Of a stretch of DNA of 64,000 nt, positions 1-10,874 are shown one piece after another (the stretch's first letter is position 1; every line of letters begins with the position of its first letter). A model generated the notes under the pieces. That model searched no databases and was not told the DNA's origin. It saw only the letters and a list, made by a program, of their open reading frames with translations. Made by a program: the position numbers and the translations under genes. The DNA comes from Aschersonia sp. MBC 622 (taxonomy: Eukaryota; Ascomycota; Sordariomycetes; Hypocreales; Clavicipitaceae). The stretch is taken from contig JARJPL010000512.1 in NCBI GenBank assembly GCA_030782805.1, positions 1-64,000 on the forward strand. Reading direction: 5' to 3'.

Positions 1-54
1 CAGGCGAGGTCCCCCCCACTTTAATTTTTATAATAAAGTACTTACTCTTTTTTT

Positions 55-98
55 AAGAACTAGTTAAGAACTAGTTAAGAACTAGTTAAGAACTAGTT
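55..98. repeat. 11-bp tandem repeat, four copies
   Basis: Four exact copies of AAGAACTAGTT lie head to tail inside the inverted-repeat element. The unit contains the palindrome AACTAGTT. Confidence 0.9.
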
Positions 99-169
99 AA
101 GGTTAGTAGTTAGGGGGTTAGGAGTTAGTAGTTAGTAGTTAGAGTTAGTAGTTAGGGTTAGAGTTAGTG
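99..169. repeat. Degenerate TTAG-rich tract
   Basis: The tract is built of irregular TTAGTAG, TTAGGG and GTTAGAG words. It is reminiscent of degenerate telomeric repeats but is not a regular TTAGGG array. It lies inside the inverted-repeat element. Confidence 0.7.
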
Positions 170-262
170 GTATATATTTAAAGGGTTATTAATTACTTAG
201 GAACTGATTAGAAAAGAGTAGGTATCTTAACGTAAAAATTAAAGTGGGGAAGACCTCGCCTG

Positions 263-596
263 AGGGTGCCCTCCCTCAGCTCAACTCACTGAGGTACCCT
301 CAGTTGAGGTGCATCCACAGACCAGATTTATTTACTTCTTGCGTCTACTTTCTTAGCCACACAATGTTGCTACTGCAAGCGAATGATATTTGCTATTATA
401 ATGCCTGCAATGCCGTCCAAGAAGAACAACCCTGATTGAAATTTATATCAAACGCCAGTAACTCATCAACCAAAACTCCAATGCCGCTTTAACTCATTCT
501 AATGATGCACCTATGCGTTGCTGCGTAACAAACCACCTCGTATGACTGCAGTCCATCCCATTGATACACCCACAGTCAACCATCGACATCCACGAC
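263..596. other. Intergenic, 3' side of the INCENP gene
   Basis: There is no supported gene. Next to the element is a small inverted repeat (CTGAGGGT at 260-267 against ACCCTCAG at 296-303). The rest presumably holds the 3' UTR of the INCENP gene. Confidence 0.5.
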
Positions 597-3500
597 TTAC
601 AAGACATCCTTACTCATTTCATACGACCAACCCCCTTCACGCCTCAGCTTCTCTCTTGCCGCCATGTCCTTGCGGATGTCGTCTTCAGTCAATCCGTCCG
701 GTCCACTCCAATTGGCGCTTGAAGTTCTGGCGCGGAACTTGGGCCACCTGTCCTTGCTCTTGCTGAATACTTCTTCCATGTTTAGTGGTGCTGGTGGACC
801 GAAGATTTGCGAAGGGTCCATTGTTTCCTGCCGCATCAGAGCCGCTCGGAGGTCAGGGGATGCGGCCCAGCCAGCGATGTTGTTGATACCAGGATCATCC
901 TCCTCGTCTTCGTCATCAGTCTGGATCTCAGGCAAGTCAATTGCTTCTCCGTTCTGGAATTGCGGGGATGGACGAGGCACGGATTTCGCTGCCGACTTGG
1001 CTGCGAGATACGGACCAGGACGCGCTGGCGTTTTGAAGGCAGGGCCAGCTGCGTTTGGCGCAAAGGGAATGTTGCCCTTTGAAATCTGCGCCATGTCCAC
1101 GGGGCGAGCAGTCTTGCTTTGAAGCTGATGCGACGTCACTGAGGCCTTGAACAGATCATGAACCGCACTCGGTGGTGCATTCGAATAGCCATTTTGGAAA
1201 AGTGACTTTGACGGCACATCCTTCTTAAAGCCGGGAGATGGTCGTACAACATGTCCTTTGCTGGGGTTATTCCCACTTTCAGCACTGTCTTGCGGCACCT
1301 CGCTAGTGCGGCGTCTCTTGGCATCTTTTGCTTGATATGCCGGTCCCGTACGAGTCGGTGGTCGAGAATCCTGCGAGTCTTCAATGTTTGCATGTCCGAC
1401 CAGGCGCTTCGTTCCAGCTTTGCTCGAGTTTGCCCCGGCTTGTTGTCGCTGAGCGCCTGCCATCATGCGAGAAGGGGGTCTGTTGCCCTGGCTTTCCATC
1501 TTCTGCTGCTGGCTCATCGTGAAATCCGGAGGGCCATTTGGCTGAGATCGAGTGGCCGGAGGAGGCGCCTTCGTTTGCTTTGCCTTATCCAAGGCTGCCT
1601 GTCGCTGGGCCGTCTTACGCTCCTCGGCCAATTCCTTGTCTTTCTTCTGGCGCTCTGCTTCAGCCCGTCGCTGTTGCTCGTGGCGGCGCTGCTCCTCTTG
1701 GGAAGCAGCACGCTTGCGCTCTGCTTCAGCCTTTGCGTCGCGGCGCTTTTGAGCCTCTCGCTCTTCTGCCTCCTTCTTCCTGGCAGCCGTATCCGCCGCT
1801 CTTGGGCGTGCATTTGTGCTCGACTTCAGGCTTTGCAATGATGCCTTGCTGTGAAGAGACGCCTTGCTCGCGTTTACGCTCTGTTGATGCTGGGAGTTGG
1901 AAAGGCTAGCAGGATCTTGTGGAATAGTCGACTGTCTGCCTGCTTGATGAAATTGCAAGTGCTGGGATCCCGGTTTGACGCGAATGACTGTCGGGGCTTG
2001 CTTCGTCGTCCCATCTTCCTTGATTGGTTTGACTGGCCGCTTCACGTCTCTATTTCGGAGCGAGTGTGTGGTGCTCGTCATTCGAACAGCCGATGGCGGT
2101 GCGATCTGTGGCACGTCAAGCATAGCTACATCTTGTGAGATGGTATGTTGTTCGTCGTCAGATAGCTTTGCTCCGCGAGAGTTGCTGAGAGCCTTAGGCG
2201 TCTGTTTTGCGTGCATTTGTTCCTCTTGATTTTTCTTAGCCGCAATTTCCTGCTCCATGGCAGCAATACGCTCCTGTTCTTTGCTAAAGACACGGGCCTT
2301 CTCACGCTCTTTTTCACGGGCCTTGTCCAATCTGTCCATCTGCTCAGCCATCAACTTCGCCTCCTTCTCTCGGCGCTTGTGGTCCTCTCGCGCCCGTTCC
2401 GCAGAGGCTCGCGTGCGACGGGTCTTCGTGGGACTCAAAGAGCCTTCTGTATTCTGCGATATGCCGGAAGCAATCCTAATCTTGGAGGATAATGAGGCAG
2501 TAGAGGGCGATGGATGCAATCCCAGCTGAAGTGAAGAGGACGAGAGCAAGGAAGATTTCCCCTCTGCGCTGATCGCTGCGCTGCTTGCCAAAAGACTTCT
2601 CGAGCCTTTCAAGATGGAAGACAGCTTGCTCTTCATCTGCTTGAGTGGGCTGTCGCGGAAGAGCCGCGATGGTGACCCAGATGGAGTCTCCGCACCTTGA
2701 GATTCTGGCACAGTATCGAGGCCATTGGATTCCGATGCGAATTTTGTGAGAGTCAAGTCGCTCTTTGCATCAGTCATACTAGGCAGCGTTGACACGGATG
2801 CAGACTTGCCATGAGTTTTGAAGTGAGTGCCGTGTTGCGTTTTTGCGACCGTAAATTCCGGCTGGCCAATTGTTCCTTTTCCTTGTATGCCCTCCATGAC
2901 ATCTGCAGAGTAGCTCTTAGGGAATGCAGGGCGTGTGTCCGTTGGTGGTGCCACGCTCGGGGGCTCGATCCAATCATCGTCTTCTTCTTCTTCTTCTTCT
3001 TCTTCTTCGGGGAAAGCGCCCGGTGTCGTTTGAAGTACTTTGCTGATACTCTGCTTACGAGTCGGAGAAGCTGGCACAGTCGGGTGTGACTGTGAACTCG
3101 GCAGAGCAGTCTGGTTTTCTGACGAAATGGTGGCATGAGAGCGAGTAGGTCCCAAAGTGTTGCTGTTGGATTTGCCCAGTTGATTGATCTGGTCCTGGAG
3201 CCGCTGGGTGTATGTCCGAGTGTGATTCATTGGCTCATCGAATGTCAATTGAACCGGCACCTCTTCTGCAGCTTTATCCATGCCATCCTGGCTGCCGGCT
3301 TCTAAGCCGTTATCCTTGGAAGCATGGCCGAGGCTTCTGCCTGCGCTAGCTTTGTCCAGATGGCTAACACGCGAAACTCTCCCGGCGATTTTACCAGCGG
3401 CCAGCGGTTCTCGTGCAGGAAGTGAAGCAAAATTCAAGCTGCTCTTACGCATAACTTGTCGAATGGGGCTAGAAGCTTCGGAAGGAGATTCTGGCTCGTC

Positions 3501-4355
3501 ATTTTCAACAGCCACGTCGGTTATATCGGAGTGAGGGATGGGGGATTTAAGAGGCGAGTGCTTCAAAGGCGATGATGACGGGGCCTGGGAAGCAAAGTTG
3601 CGGCGCGTCGGTGACGATTCTATGTCGAAGAAAACAGGCTGCTTCGTAAATTGACATTTATGTTCCTCTTTTAAATTTTGCAGCGTATTCTCCGGCATAT
3701 CGGTGTGAGGGACTTGGAACTGATTTTGCTTTGTCGCCATGTTTATATCGTAGGATATCACGCGCTTTTGCGAACTGCTCTCCAAATCACCAAAGACGGG
3801 AGCAGCAGCATCGACATCCTGGCTGCCGTAGTACCCTGAATCTTTCGTAGATTGTGGCTGGGGCATCAGCTTTGCTCCTGCGGCCAGAAACTTCGGTGCT
3901 CGGCTAATAGCTTTAGGAGAGAGCAGTTTGTTGGTGTGCTGGGGGGTTGCGCCGTTTGGTGTCGCGGTAAAGACATCGGAGAGCGGCTAGCGATTGTTAG
4001 CATCATCTACCAACGACAGCGTGAGAAGACTTACAACTCGGGTGTCGCCCGGCACAGCGACCGTTCGGATGGTACGCGGTGTTTTACCGCGCAGCTTTCC
4101 TGGTGTTTTGAAGGCGTCGGCAAAGTTGCTGTGATGCTGTCAACAGGCTGGACTAACAATCGACAAAGAAGGCGCGTACGTTTCGTTCTCATCAAATATA
4201 CCAGCCATATGTTCATTAAGCCATTCCATTTCGTTCCGCGCAGAGAATGAGAATTCCTCAACTTCTGACTGAACAATCTGGAGGGCCGAGGAGCGTTCTT
4301 CGGCAATCCATGGCGCGGATCCAGCCTGGAGGCGAGGACCTCGCATCGCGGCCAT
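597..4355 (-). CDS. Inner centromere protein INCENP (Sli15/Pic1), Aurora kinase partner
   Basis: This is the scaffold of the chromosomal passenger complex, which binds and activates Aurora B/Ipl1 at centromeres and the spindle midzone. I read three exons: 4355-4180, 4128-4035 and 3986-597, with introns of 51 and 48 nt, giving 1219 aa. The start is the first of two nearby ATGs (4355 or 4346). The N-terminus has the motif NEMEWLNEHM typical of fungal INCENP. Charged helical blocks rich in E, K, R and A (about residues 615-690 and 820-905) resemble the single alpha-helix region. The C-terminal IN-box runs from about residue 1126 and has WAASPDLRAAL, DPSQIFG and a final RWPKFRARTSSANW, the Aurora-activating TSS-type segment. 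A run of nine Glu and three Asp lies near residue 430. It is divergent from SMC2. Identity is firm from the IN-box; the exon 1 boundary is inferred from frame. Confidence 0.92.
2980..3008. repeat. CTT/GAA trinucleotide microsatellite in INCENP
   Basis: About ten CTT units on the plus strand encode the acidic Glu run of INCENP on the minus strand. Length variation here would stay in frame. Confidence 0.85.
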
Positions 4356-4802
4356 TTTGAATTGATGCCAGAGCCGCGCGGGCGTTCGGCGCAATCAAAA
4401 CGAATTGAGCAGATGATCCAGAGGCTCGGTCGTCTTGAGTCTGGTAGTTGCGAAAATGTAGAAAGGTAACGACGACCAGCCACAGAGTTCAGAGAAGTTT
4501 TATAAAGAGTAGATATTGAAGATCAAGGTATTCGCAAGGGAGTGGAGGCGCCAATGCGTTCCACACGGCAATGTTTTGATTCCAGCCAAATCAAGTTAGC
4601 GCACGATGGCCGCGGCCATGATTTATCCCAGCGCGTCGCTCCAACACGAACGGAAGTAGATCACGTGAAGATAGGCTTATCAGAAACCAAACAAGGGATT
4701 GTTTACTTTCTAGTCGCGTAAGCGGGCACCTATTGGTGAAATGCGCCGCCAGTGAAGGCTTGAACAACCACAATCGTCTACGAGCAAGGTTAATACGGCA
4801 TC
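4356..4802. promoter_or_regulatory. Shared divergent promoter, INCENP / SMC2
   Basis: The 447-bp gap between the two start codons contains CCAAT at 4551-4555 and its reverse ATTGG at 4732-4736. No MluI-type ACGCGT cell-cycle box is visible. Confidence 0.6.
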
Positions 4803-7800
4803 ATGAGGGTAATAGAAGTGGTCATTGACGTAAGACTGTTCAACTTCCGAATTGTGTCGTATGGGTGCTAACCAAATCTGCAGGGCTTCAAGTCGTACGC
4901 TGTGCGTACGGTCATCTCGGGATGGTTCGTCATCCATGATTTATGGCAACGGCGAAACAGCGTTAACTTTTTTCTTTTTAGGGATGAGAGTTTTAACTCG
5001 ATTACCGGCCTCAACGGCAGTGGTAAATCGAATATTTTGGATGCAATCTGCTTTGTCCTTGGCATCACCAATATGACGACAGTGCGAGCACAAAACCTTC
5101 AGGTAAACAACACTGCATACTAGCGCACATTGCTACAGTCACTAAATTTATCTCAAGGATCTCATCTACAAGCGCGGCCAGGCTGGCGTCACAAAAGCGA
5201 GCGTGACAATTGTATTCGACAACCGAGACACGAAGAAGTCCCCAATCGGCTTCGAAGAATATGCGTCCATCAGCGTTACCCGACAAATCGTTCTTGGCGG
5301 GACTTCGAAATATCTGATCAATGGCCACCGAGCCCAGCAGCAGACAGTTCAAAATCTGTTCCAGTCTGTCCAACTGAATATCAACAACCCGAACTTCCTG
5401 ATCATGCAGGGACGTATTACAAAGGTCCTCAATATGAAGGCTGTTGAGATTCTTGCCATGATTGAAGAAGCAGCAGGAACGCGTATGTTCGAGGATCGTC
5501 GAGACAAGGCCCTAAAGACCATGGCCAAGAAGGAGGTCAAGCTTCAGGAACTGAGAGAGCTTCTCAAAGACGAAATCGAGCCCAAGCTTGAGAAGCTTCG
5601 TACTGAAAAACGAGCTTTCCTCGACTACCAGCAGACACAAAACGACCTTGAGCGACTCACTCGAGTAGTTGTTGCTTACGACTACGTCAAATGTCAAGAA
5701 AAGCTCCGCCAGACTGCTGCTGACTTGGAAGGCAAAAAGCAGCGCCATATCGGACTGGGAGAGTCGGCCAAACGACTAAGAAGTGAGCTGTCTCACTTGG
5801 AGGAGGATGTGAAAAAAATCCAAGCTCAGCGAGACAAGGAGGTCAAAAAGGGCAGCAAGGCTCAAGCGCTAGAGGAGAAAGTCAAGAAGCATGCGAATGA
5901 ACTAGTCCGACTGGCCACAATTATGGATCTGAAATCCTCGAGCCTAGCAGAAGAGAAGGAGAAGAAGCTTGCACTTGAAAAGACGGTCGCCGAACTTGAG
6001 TCCACACTAGAAGAGAAGACTTCTACATTCAACACCGCAAAGGCACATTGTGATGCGGAGAAGGAGGGCCTCGCCAAGCAAGCTGAAGAGGTCGAGTCAA
6101 AGGAAGAGCTGCTACAAACTCTCCAAACCGGCGTGGCTTCCAAGGACGGCCAGGAAAATGGCTACCAAGGCCAACTTCAAGATGCAAAGAGTCGTGCGAA
6201 TGCGGCTGCCACTGCGCAAGAACAATCCAAAATCAAGATTGCCCACCTGCAGAGCAGAGTGAAAGAAGAAGAGCCACGCGCCAAAAAAGCCAGGGAGCAA
6301 AATGCTGACTTGCTCCGCGACCTCGACGGGCTGAAGGCACAAGAACAAAGGCTCGAGAAGGAGCTGTCCAAGCTTGGATTTGAGCCCGGTCAAGAGGAGC
6401 AAATGTATGAACAGCAATCCACCCTACAACAGACTATTCGTGGCCTTCGTCAAGAGTCGGACAAGCTAAAGAGGAAAGTTGCCAACTTTGACTTCAATTA
6501 TGCCGATCCAGTGCCCAATTTTGATCGTTCAAAGGTCAAGGGCCTGGTTGCTCAGCTTTTTACCCTCGACAAAAATCATACCAAAGCAGGCACTGCACTG
6601 GAAATTTGTGCTGGTGGTCGTCTCTACAATGTGGTTGTCGATTCTGAGGTAACTGGCACGCAGCTTTTGCAAAAGGGTAAACTGAGGAAGCGTGTTACCA
6701 TTATTCCTCTCAACAAGATTTCTGCATTCAAAGCGTCAGCTCAGACGATTGCGACGGCTCAAAACATTGCCCCGGGCAAAGTGGATCTCGCGTTGTCTTT
6801 GGTCGGATATGACGATGAGGTTTCCTCTGCTATGGAGTACGTATTCGGAAATACTCTTGTCTGTGAAGATGCAGAGACTGCTAAACGTGTGACGTTTGAT
6901 CCAAGCGTCAAGATGCGCAGCATTACCCTCGAGGGAGACTCTTACGATCCGTCGGGAACTCTGTCGGGCGGCAGTGCCCCAACGTCCAGCGGAGTTCTCG
7001 TCACATTGCAACAACTCAACAGCTTAACTCGTGAGCTCAACGAAGCTGAGAGCTCTCTTAAGCAGCTCCAGTCCAAAATGGCCAAGGAAAAGTCCAAGCT
7101 CGACCAGGCTCGGCGCATCAAGCAAGATCTGGACTTGAAGAGGCACGAAATTAAGCTAGGTGAAGAGCAAATCAGCGGAAACTCTTCCTCGTCGATTATC
7201 CAGGAGGTTGAAAACATGAAGACGACAATTGCCGAGCTTAAAGAGAGCATAGTCGAAGCAAAAGCCCGCCAAGCCGAAGCCAATGCCGATGTCAAGCGCA
7301 TCGAGAAGGACATGAAAGATTTTGACAACAACAAGGACGGGAAGCTGATTGAGCTTCAAAAGTCGGTCGATAGGCTTCGCGCTGATCTTCAGAAAAACAC
7401 AGGAGCTGTCAAGGCACTACAGAAGCGTCTACAGGGTGCGCAGCTTGACTTGGAACAAGTGAACACTGATCTCACGGCGTCTCGTGAGCAGCTTCAGGAA
7501 GTAGGCTACAATATCAAGACGCAAGAGAATGACATGCAAGAGGTCTCTAAGCAGCAAGATCAACTGAAGAAGACACATGAATCTATGCAAGCTGATCTGG
7601 ATGACGAACGCGCCAAATTGAATCAATTCGATGATGAGCTGCGTGCGCTTGACGAAGCTACACGTTCAAAGAATGCCCGAATTGCGGAGGAGGGCCTGGA
7701 GATGCAGAAATTGGGCCATCAAATCGAAAAGTTCAACAAGGAGCAGCAAACTGCAGCTGAGAGTGTCTCTCGACTGGAAGCTGATCATGATTGGATTCAC

Positions 7801-8569
7801 GATGAGCAAGATAAGTTTGGTCGCGGCGGCACGCCATACGACTTCAAGGGCCAAAACATTGCCGAGTGCAAGTCAACTCTTCGCAACTTGACGGAGCGTT
7901 CGCAAGGCATGAAGAAGAAGATTAATCCAAAGGTCATGAACATGATTGATAGTGTGGAGAAGAAGGAGGTATCTCTCAAGAACATGATCAAGACGGTTAT
8001 TCGCGATAAGAGGAAGATTGAAGAAACCATCTTCAGTCTTGATGACTACAAGAAGAAAGCTCTACGGGAGACATGGGAAAAGGTGAATGGCGATTTCGGC
8101 CAAATCTTTTCTGAGCTGCTTCCCGGTGGCAGTTTTGCCAAGCTTGATCCTCCCGAGGGCAAGACGATTGGCGACGGTCTGGAAGTCAAGGTCTGTCTCG
8201 GCAAGGTGTGGAAGCAGAGTCTTACGGAGCTAAGTGGTGGTCAACGGTACGTCAATTCTGCACAGCTCACCATTTCTTTTACTAGATACTGACTTTGTTG
8301 CTAGGTCTTTGGTTGCTTTGTCCCTGATCATGGCACTGTTGCAGTTCAAGCCAGCTCCCATGTACATTCTGGATGAAGTCGACGCCGCGCTGGATCTGTC
8401 GCATACGCAAAATATTGGACGTCTCATCAAGACGCGCTTCAAAGGCTCGCAGTTTATTGTCGTCAGTCTCAAAGATGGCATGTTCCAGAATGCCAATCGC
8501 ATTTTCCGAACGCGCTTTAGCGAGGGCACCAGTATGGTGCAGGCCCTGACGCCAGCCGACTTGAAGTAG
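4803..8569 (+). CDS. SMC2: Condensin ATPase subunit SMC2 (Cut14)
   Basis: SMC2 pairs with SMC4 in condensin to compact and segregate mitotic chromosomes. I read five exons: 4803-4829, 4884-4924, 4982-5102, 5158-8246 and 8305-8569, giving 1180 aa, the usual SMC2 length. Walker A GLNGSGKS is at residues 32-39, the hinge at about 525-665, the ABC signature LSGGQR at 1088-1093, and Walker B YILDEVD ends near 1119. Long coiled coils flank the hinge. The last intron falls inside the codon for the Arg of the signature motif. VRAQNLQ and LIYKRGQAG after the head N-lobe are characteristic of SMC2 rather than other SMCs. The first coding exon is only 27 nt, so automated calls may miss the true N-terminus. 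It is divergent from INCENP and convergent with the MOSC gene, 283 bp away. Confidence 0.97.
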
Positions 8570-8852
8570 TTTGGATGACCGGAGCTCGAGGCATTAGCTT
8601 GGCCACTGCCACATTTTGTTGGCGTTTCTATCTTGTACATGTGTCTTGTCTTGCTGTCAGAAACCAGTTTATTTAGTTTATCATGCTCGATGCCTTTTAT
8701 GATCTGCGGGATATGGGACTGGAAAGTATTGGGAGCGTGGAGAATTGCGTTGTGTTTTTATTGATGACTGTTTGATACAAAGAATATATGTTAATGAAGA
8801 TGTTGTACAAGATGGTGACTGCTGCTGTTCGACTTGGAGCTCGTGGATTTGT

Positions 8853-10874
8853 TTACAAGGCGTGGTGCGTGCCGCGCTTGAGGACGACAACTTGCATTCC
8901 GACGCGGATAGTAGATTGGAGATGCGGCGGCACGACATCTTTTGGGAAGAGAGGGCACATTTGCATGCCCATGCAACCCTTTTTGGGGGCCCCGGCATCA
9001 ATCTCTCGGTAATGTCGCAGAGCGTGATCTGGCTCGACTTTGTGCCGGATTCCGGTAGCAGGGTCGACATTTGGTAGCTTGCATCTGCAACTCGCGCATA
9101 TGATACATAGATTAGCGAAATGTCCCGAGATTACGGTTTCGGAGATGGGAAAGCGCCGGGCGAGCACTCACCTGACAGTCCGGCAAGAAACGTCAAAGAG
9201 ACTATTATCTGCGTCTTGGCCGTTCGCGGCTTTGAACTGCACAGACCGCCAATCGTCTTCGTCGTATTCCGGAAGGCCGGATACTACAAAAACCCCGATA
9301 TCGCGCGTTAGTAATGATATAGTTTCGTGGTCCTTTTTGTTTGTAAACCACTTTTGACTTGTAATAAACGCATGATAATAGACCCAGTGACATGGAGGAA
9401 AAAAAGGTTACTACTACGCCACCATCTAACGCCGAGAGAATTGGGCTGGATATGCCAATTTGATTTTTTACTTACCGATAATGTTGGGTCTAAACCGGCG
9501 GCAATCCAGTCGATCAATGTCAGCATCCCGACGGATCTTGGACTCGAGGGCTCGCACGCTGCTGAGATTAAGCAGATGCAGTGGGTACTTGAAGAGCGGT
9601 CACGTCAGTATTTTTTAGAGTTTTCTCTTGTCGGGTTTTTGAGCGCTTTATGCGTGAAATGAACTCTTGATGAAGAAAGGGCCAAGGGACACCGAAGAGA
9701 CGAGAAAACTCCGTGTGGCCTATGATGCCCGTTGGAGCTTGATTTGTTTGGGCTGTCGATGCAGCGCTAAGAATGGTCGAAACACCCCGGAACAAACAGG
9801 GGGGTGGTTGCATAAGCCACTCGTAACACAGCTGGAGACGTGCAGTGAAATATGAGTAATACACAGGGAGAAAAAACAGAATTTGAACAAGAAAAAAAGG
9901 GACTAATTTCTCTGACTTACTGCATCCTGAAAGTCAATTTCAGGCTGATAACCTGCCACGTCGAGCGTTGGCGCGGAGCCAAAGACTTGACGACGCTGGG
10001 CGGGATCCAGGCGGAAGAGGGTCAAGTTTTGAGGCTCGAGTCCGAGGTATAAAGCCAGCTCGGTGGGTAGCTCGGAGCCCATGTTGAGAGCGGGAATGAC
10101 ACTGCGAAAGTGCGTCACCTCTGCTTGGGAGTAGCCGCGGGCCTTGACCTCGTCGGGAGACGGGAAGCTCATGGGGAGCATAAACTCACGCTCCGGAGCG
10201 GCAGACAGCCCTCGGCTAAGCTTGGCGGCGACAGACTCGACAATGCCCTTGACGCCGGGGCTGCGCCAGGGAAAGCGCACGACCATGAAGCTGTTGCCGC
10301 CGCCGCTGCCGTCGTCGCCCGTCGTCGGGCCGAGCTGGCGGCTGTGCTTGGATGCATCGGGCACCCATAGGTCGACTTTGACATTGGCCATGTGGGCAAT
10401 TTTTCGCAGTGTGAGCGTCTCCCAGTACTCGTCGACTTGTACGGAAGATGTTGATGATGCCGAGGGCTCATCAGCGGCCGCAGAGGTGGTGGTGGTGGCG
10501 GCACCGGCACCAGGACGCGTCCGACTCTTGGTCTTGAGCTGCGCGAGGCAAAAGACGCGATCGTGCTCGAGGCCTTTGGGCAGCAACGTCGCCTCGGCCA
10601 GCTCGATGCCTCGGCACGACTTGAGCGGGTAAATGTGCAGGCTGTGAATCCTGGGCGCGTGGTCGTTGGTGTTTGCATACTGGTCGCGCAAGTTGCTCTC
10701 GCCCTCCGGTATCCCGATCTTGGAGTGCGTCTGTCCGAGGGCATCCGATCTCTCCACCGGGATGGGCGGAAATATGATGAAGACGGGTATGGAAAAGACG
10801 ACGAGGGTGATGAGGAACAAGAATACCGACGACACGTCTAGCAACGAAGCAATCTCGGCCGCCCGCGACGTCAT
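8853..10874 (-). CDS. Membrane-anchored MOSC-domain protein (mARC-like molybdenum-cofactor enzyme)
   Basis: MOSC proteins bind a sulfurated molybdenum cofactor; relatives such as mARC reduce N-hydroxylated compounds. Four exons are read: 10874-9921, 9587-9476, 9283-9172 and 9084-8853, giving 469 aa. The only in-frame ATG for the N-terminus is 10874. A hydrophobic anchor spans about residues 15-37. The MOSC_N domain begins near IHSLHIYPLKSC and contains a low-complexity Ala/Ser/Thr insert. The MOSC core continues with YPLHLLNLSS, RFRPNII, SGLPEYDEDDW and TVRCKLPNVDPATG; the Cys after TVR (about residue 394) aligns with the Mo-ligand Cys of mARC. Introns of 333 and 192 nt are long for this window; the second has TACTAAC near its acceptor. 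Substrate and location (mitochondrial or ER membrane) are not known. Confidence 0.88.

Larger units (their letters stand above)
1..262. mobile_element. MITE-like element with 30-bp terminal inverted repeats
   Basis: Bases 1-30 and the reverse complement of 233-262 match at 28 of 30 positions; both arms begin CAGGCGAGGTC at the outer end. The two mismatches are C on the left and T on the right. The interior is AT-rich, has no coding frame, and carries an 11-bp tandem repeat and a TTAG-rich tract. Size, inverted ends and lack of coding fit a miniature inverted-repeat element. The left edge coincides with the window edge, so the element may extend upstream and no target-site duplication can be checked. 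Family unknown. Confidence 0.65.

Noticed and set aside
99..169. Telomere repeat or subtelomere
   Set aside because: TTAGGG words are few and irregular, lie inside a short inverted-repeat element, and the neighbouring genes are conserved housekeeping genes.
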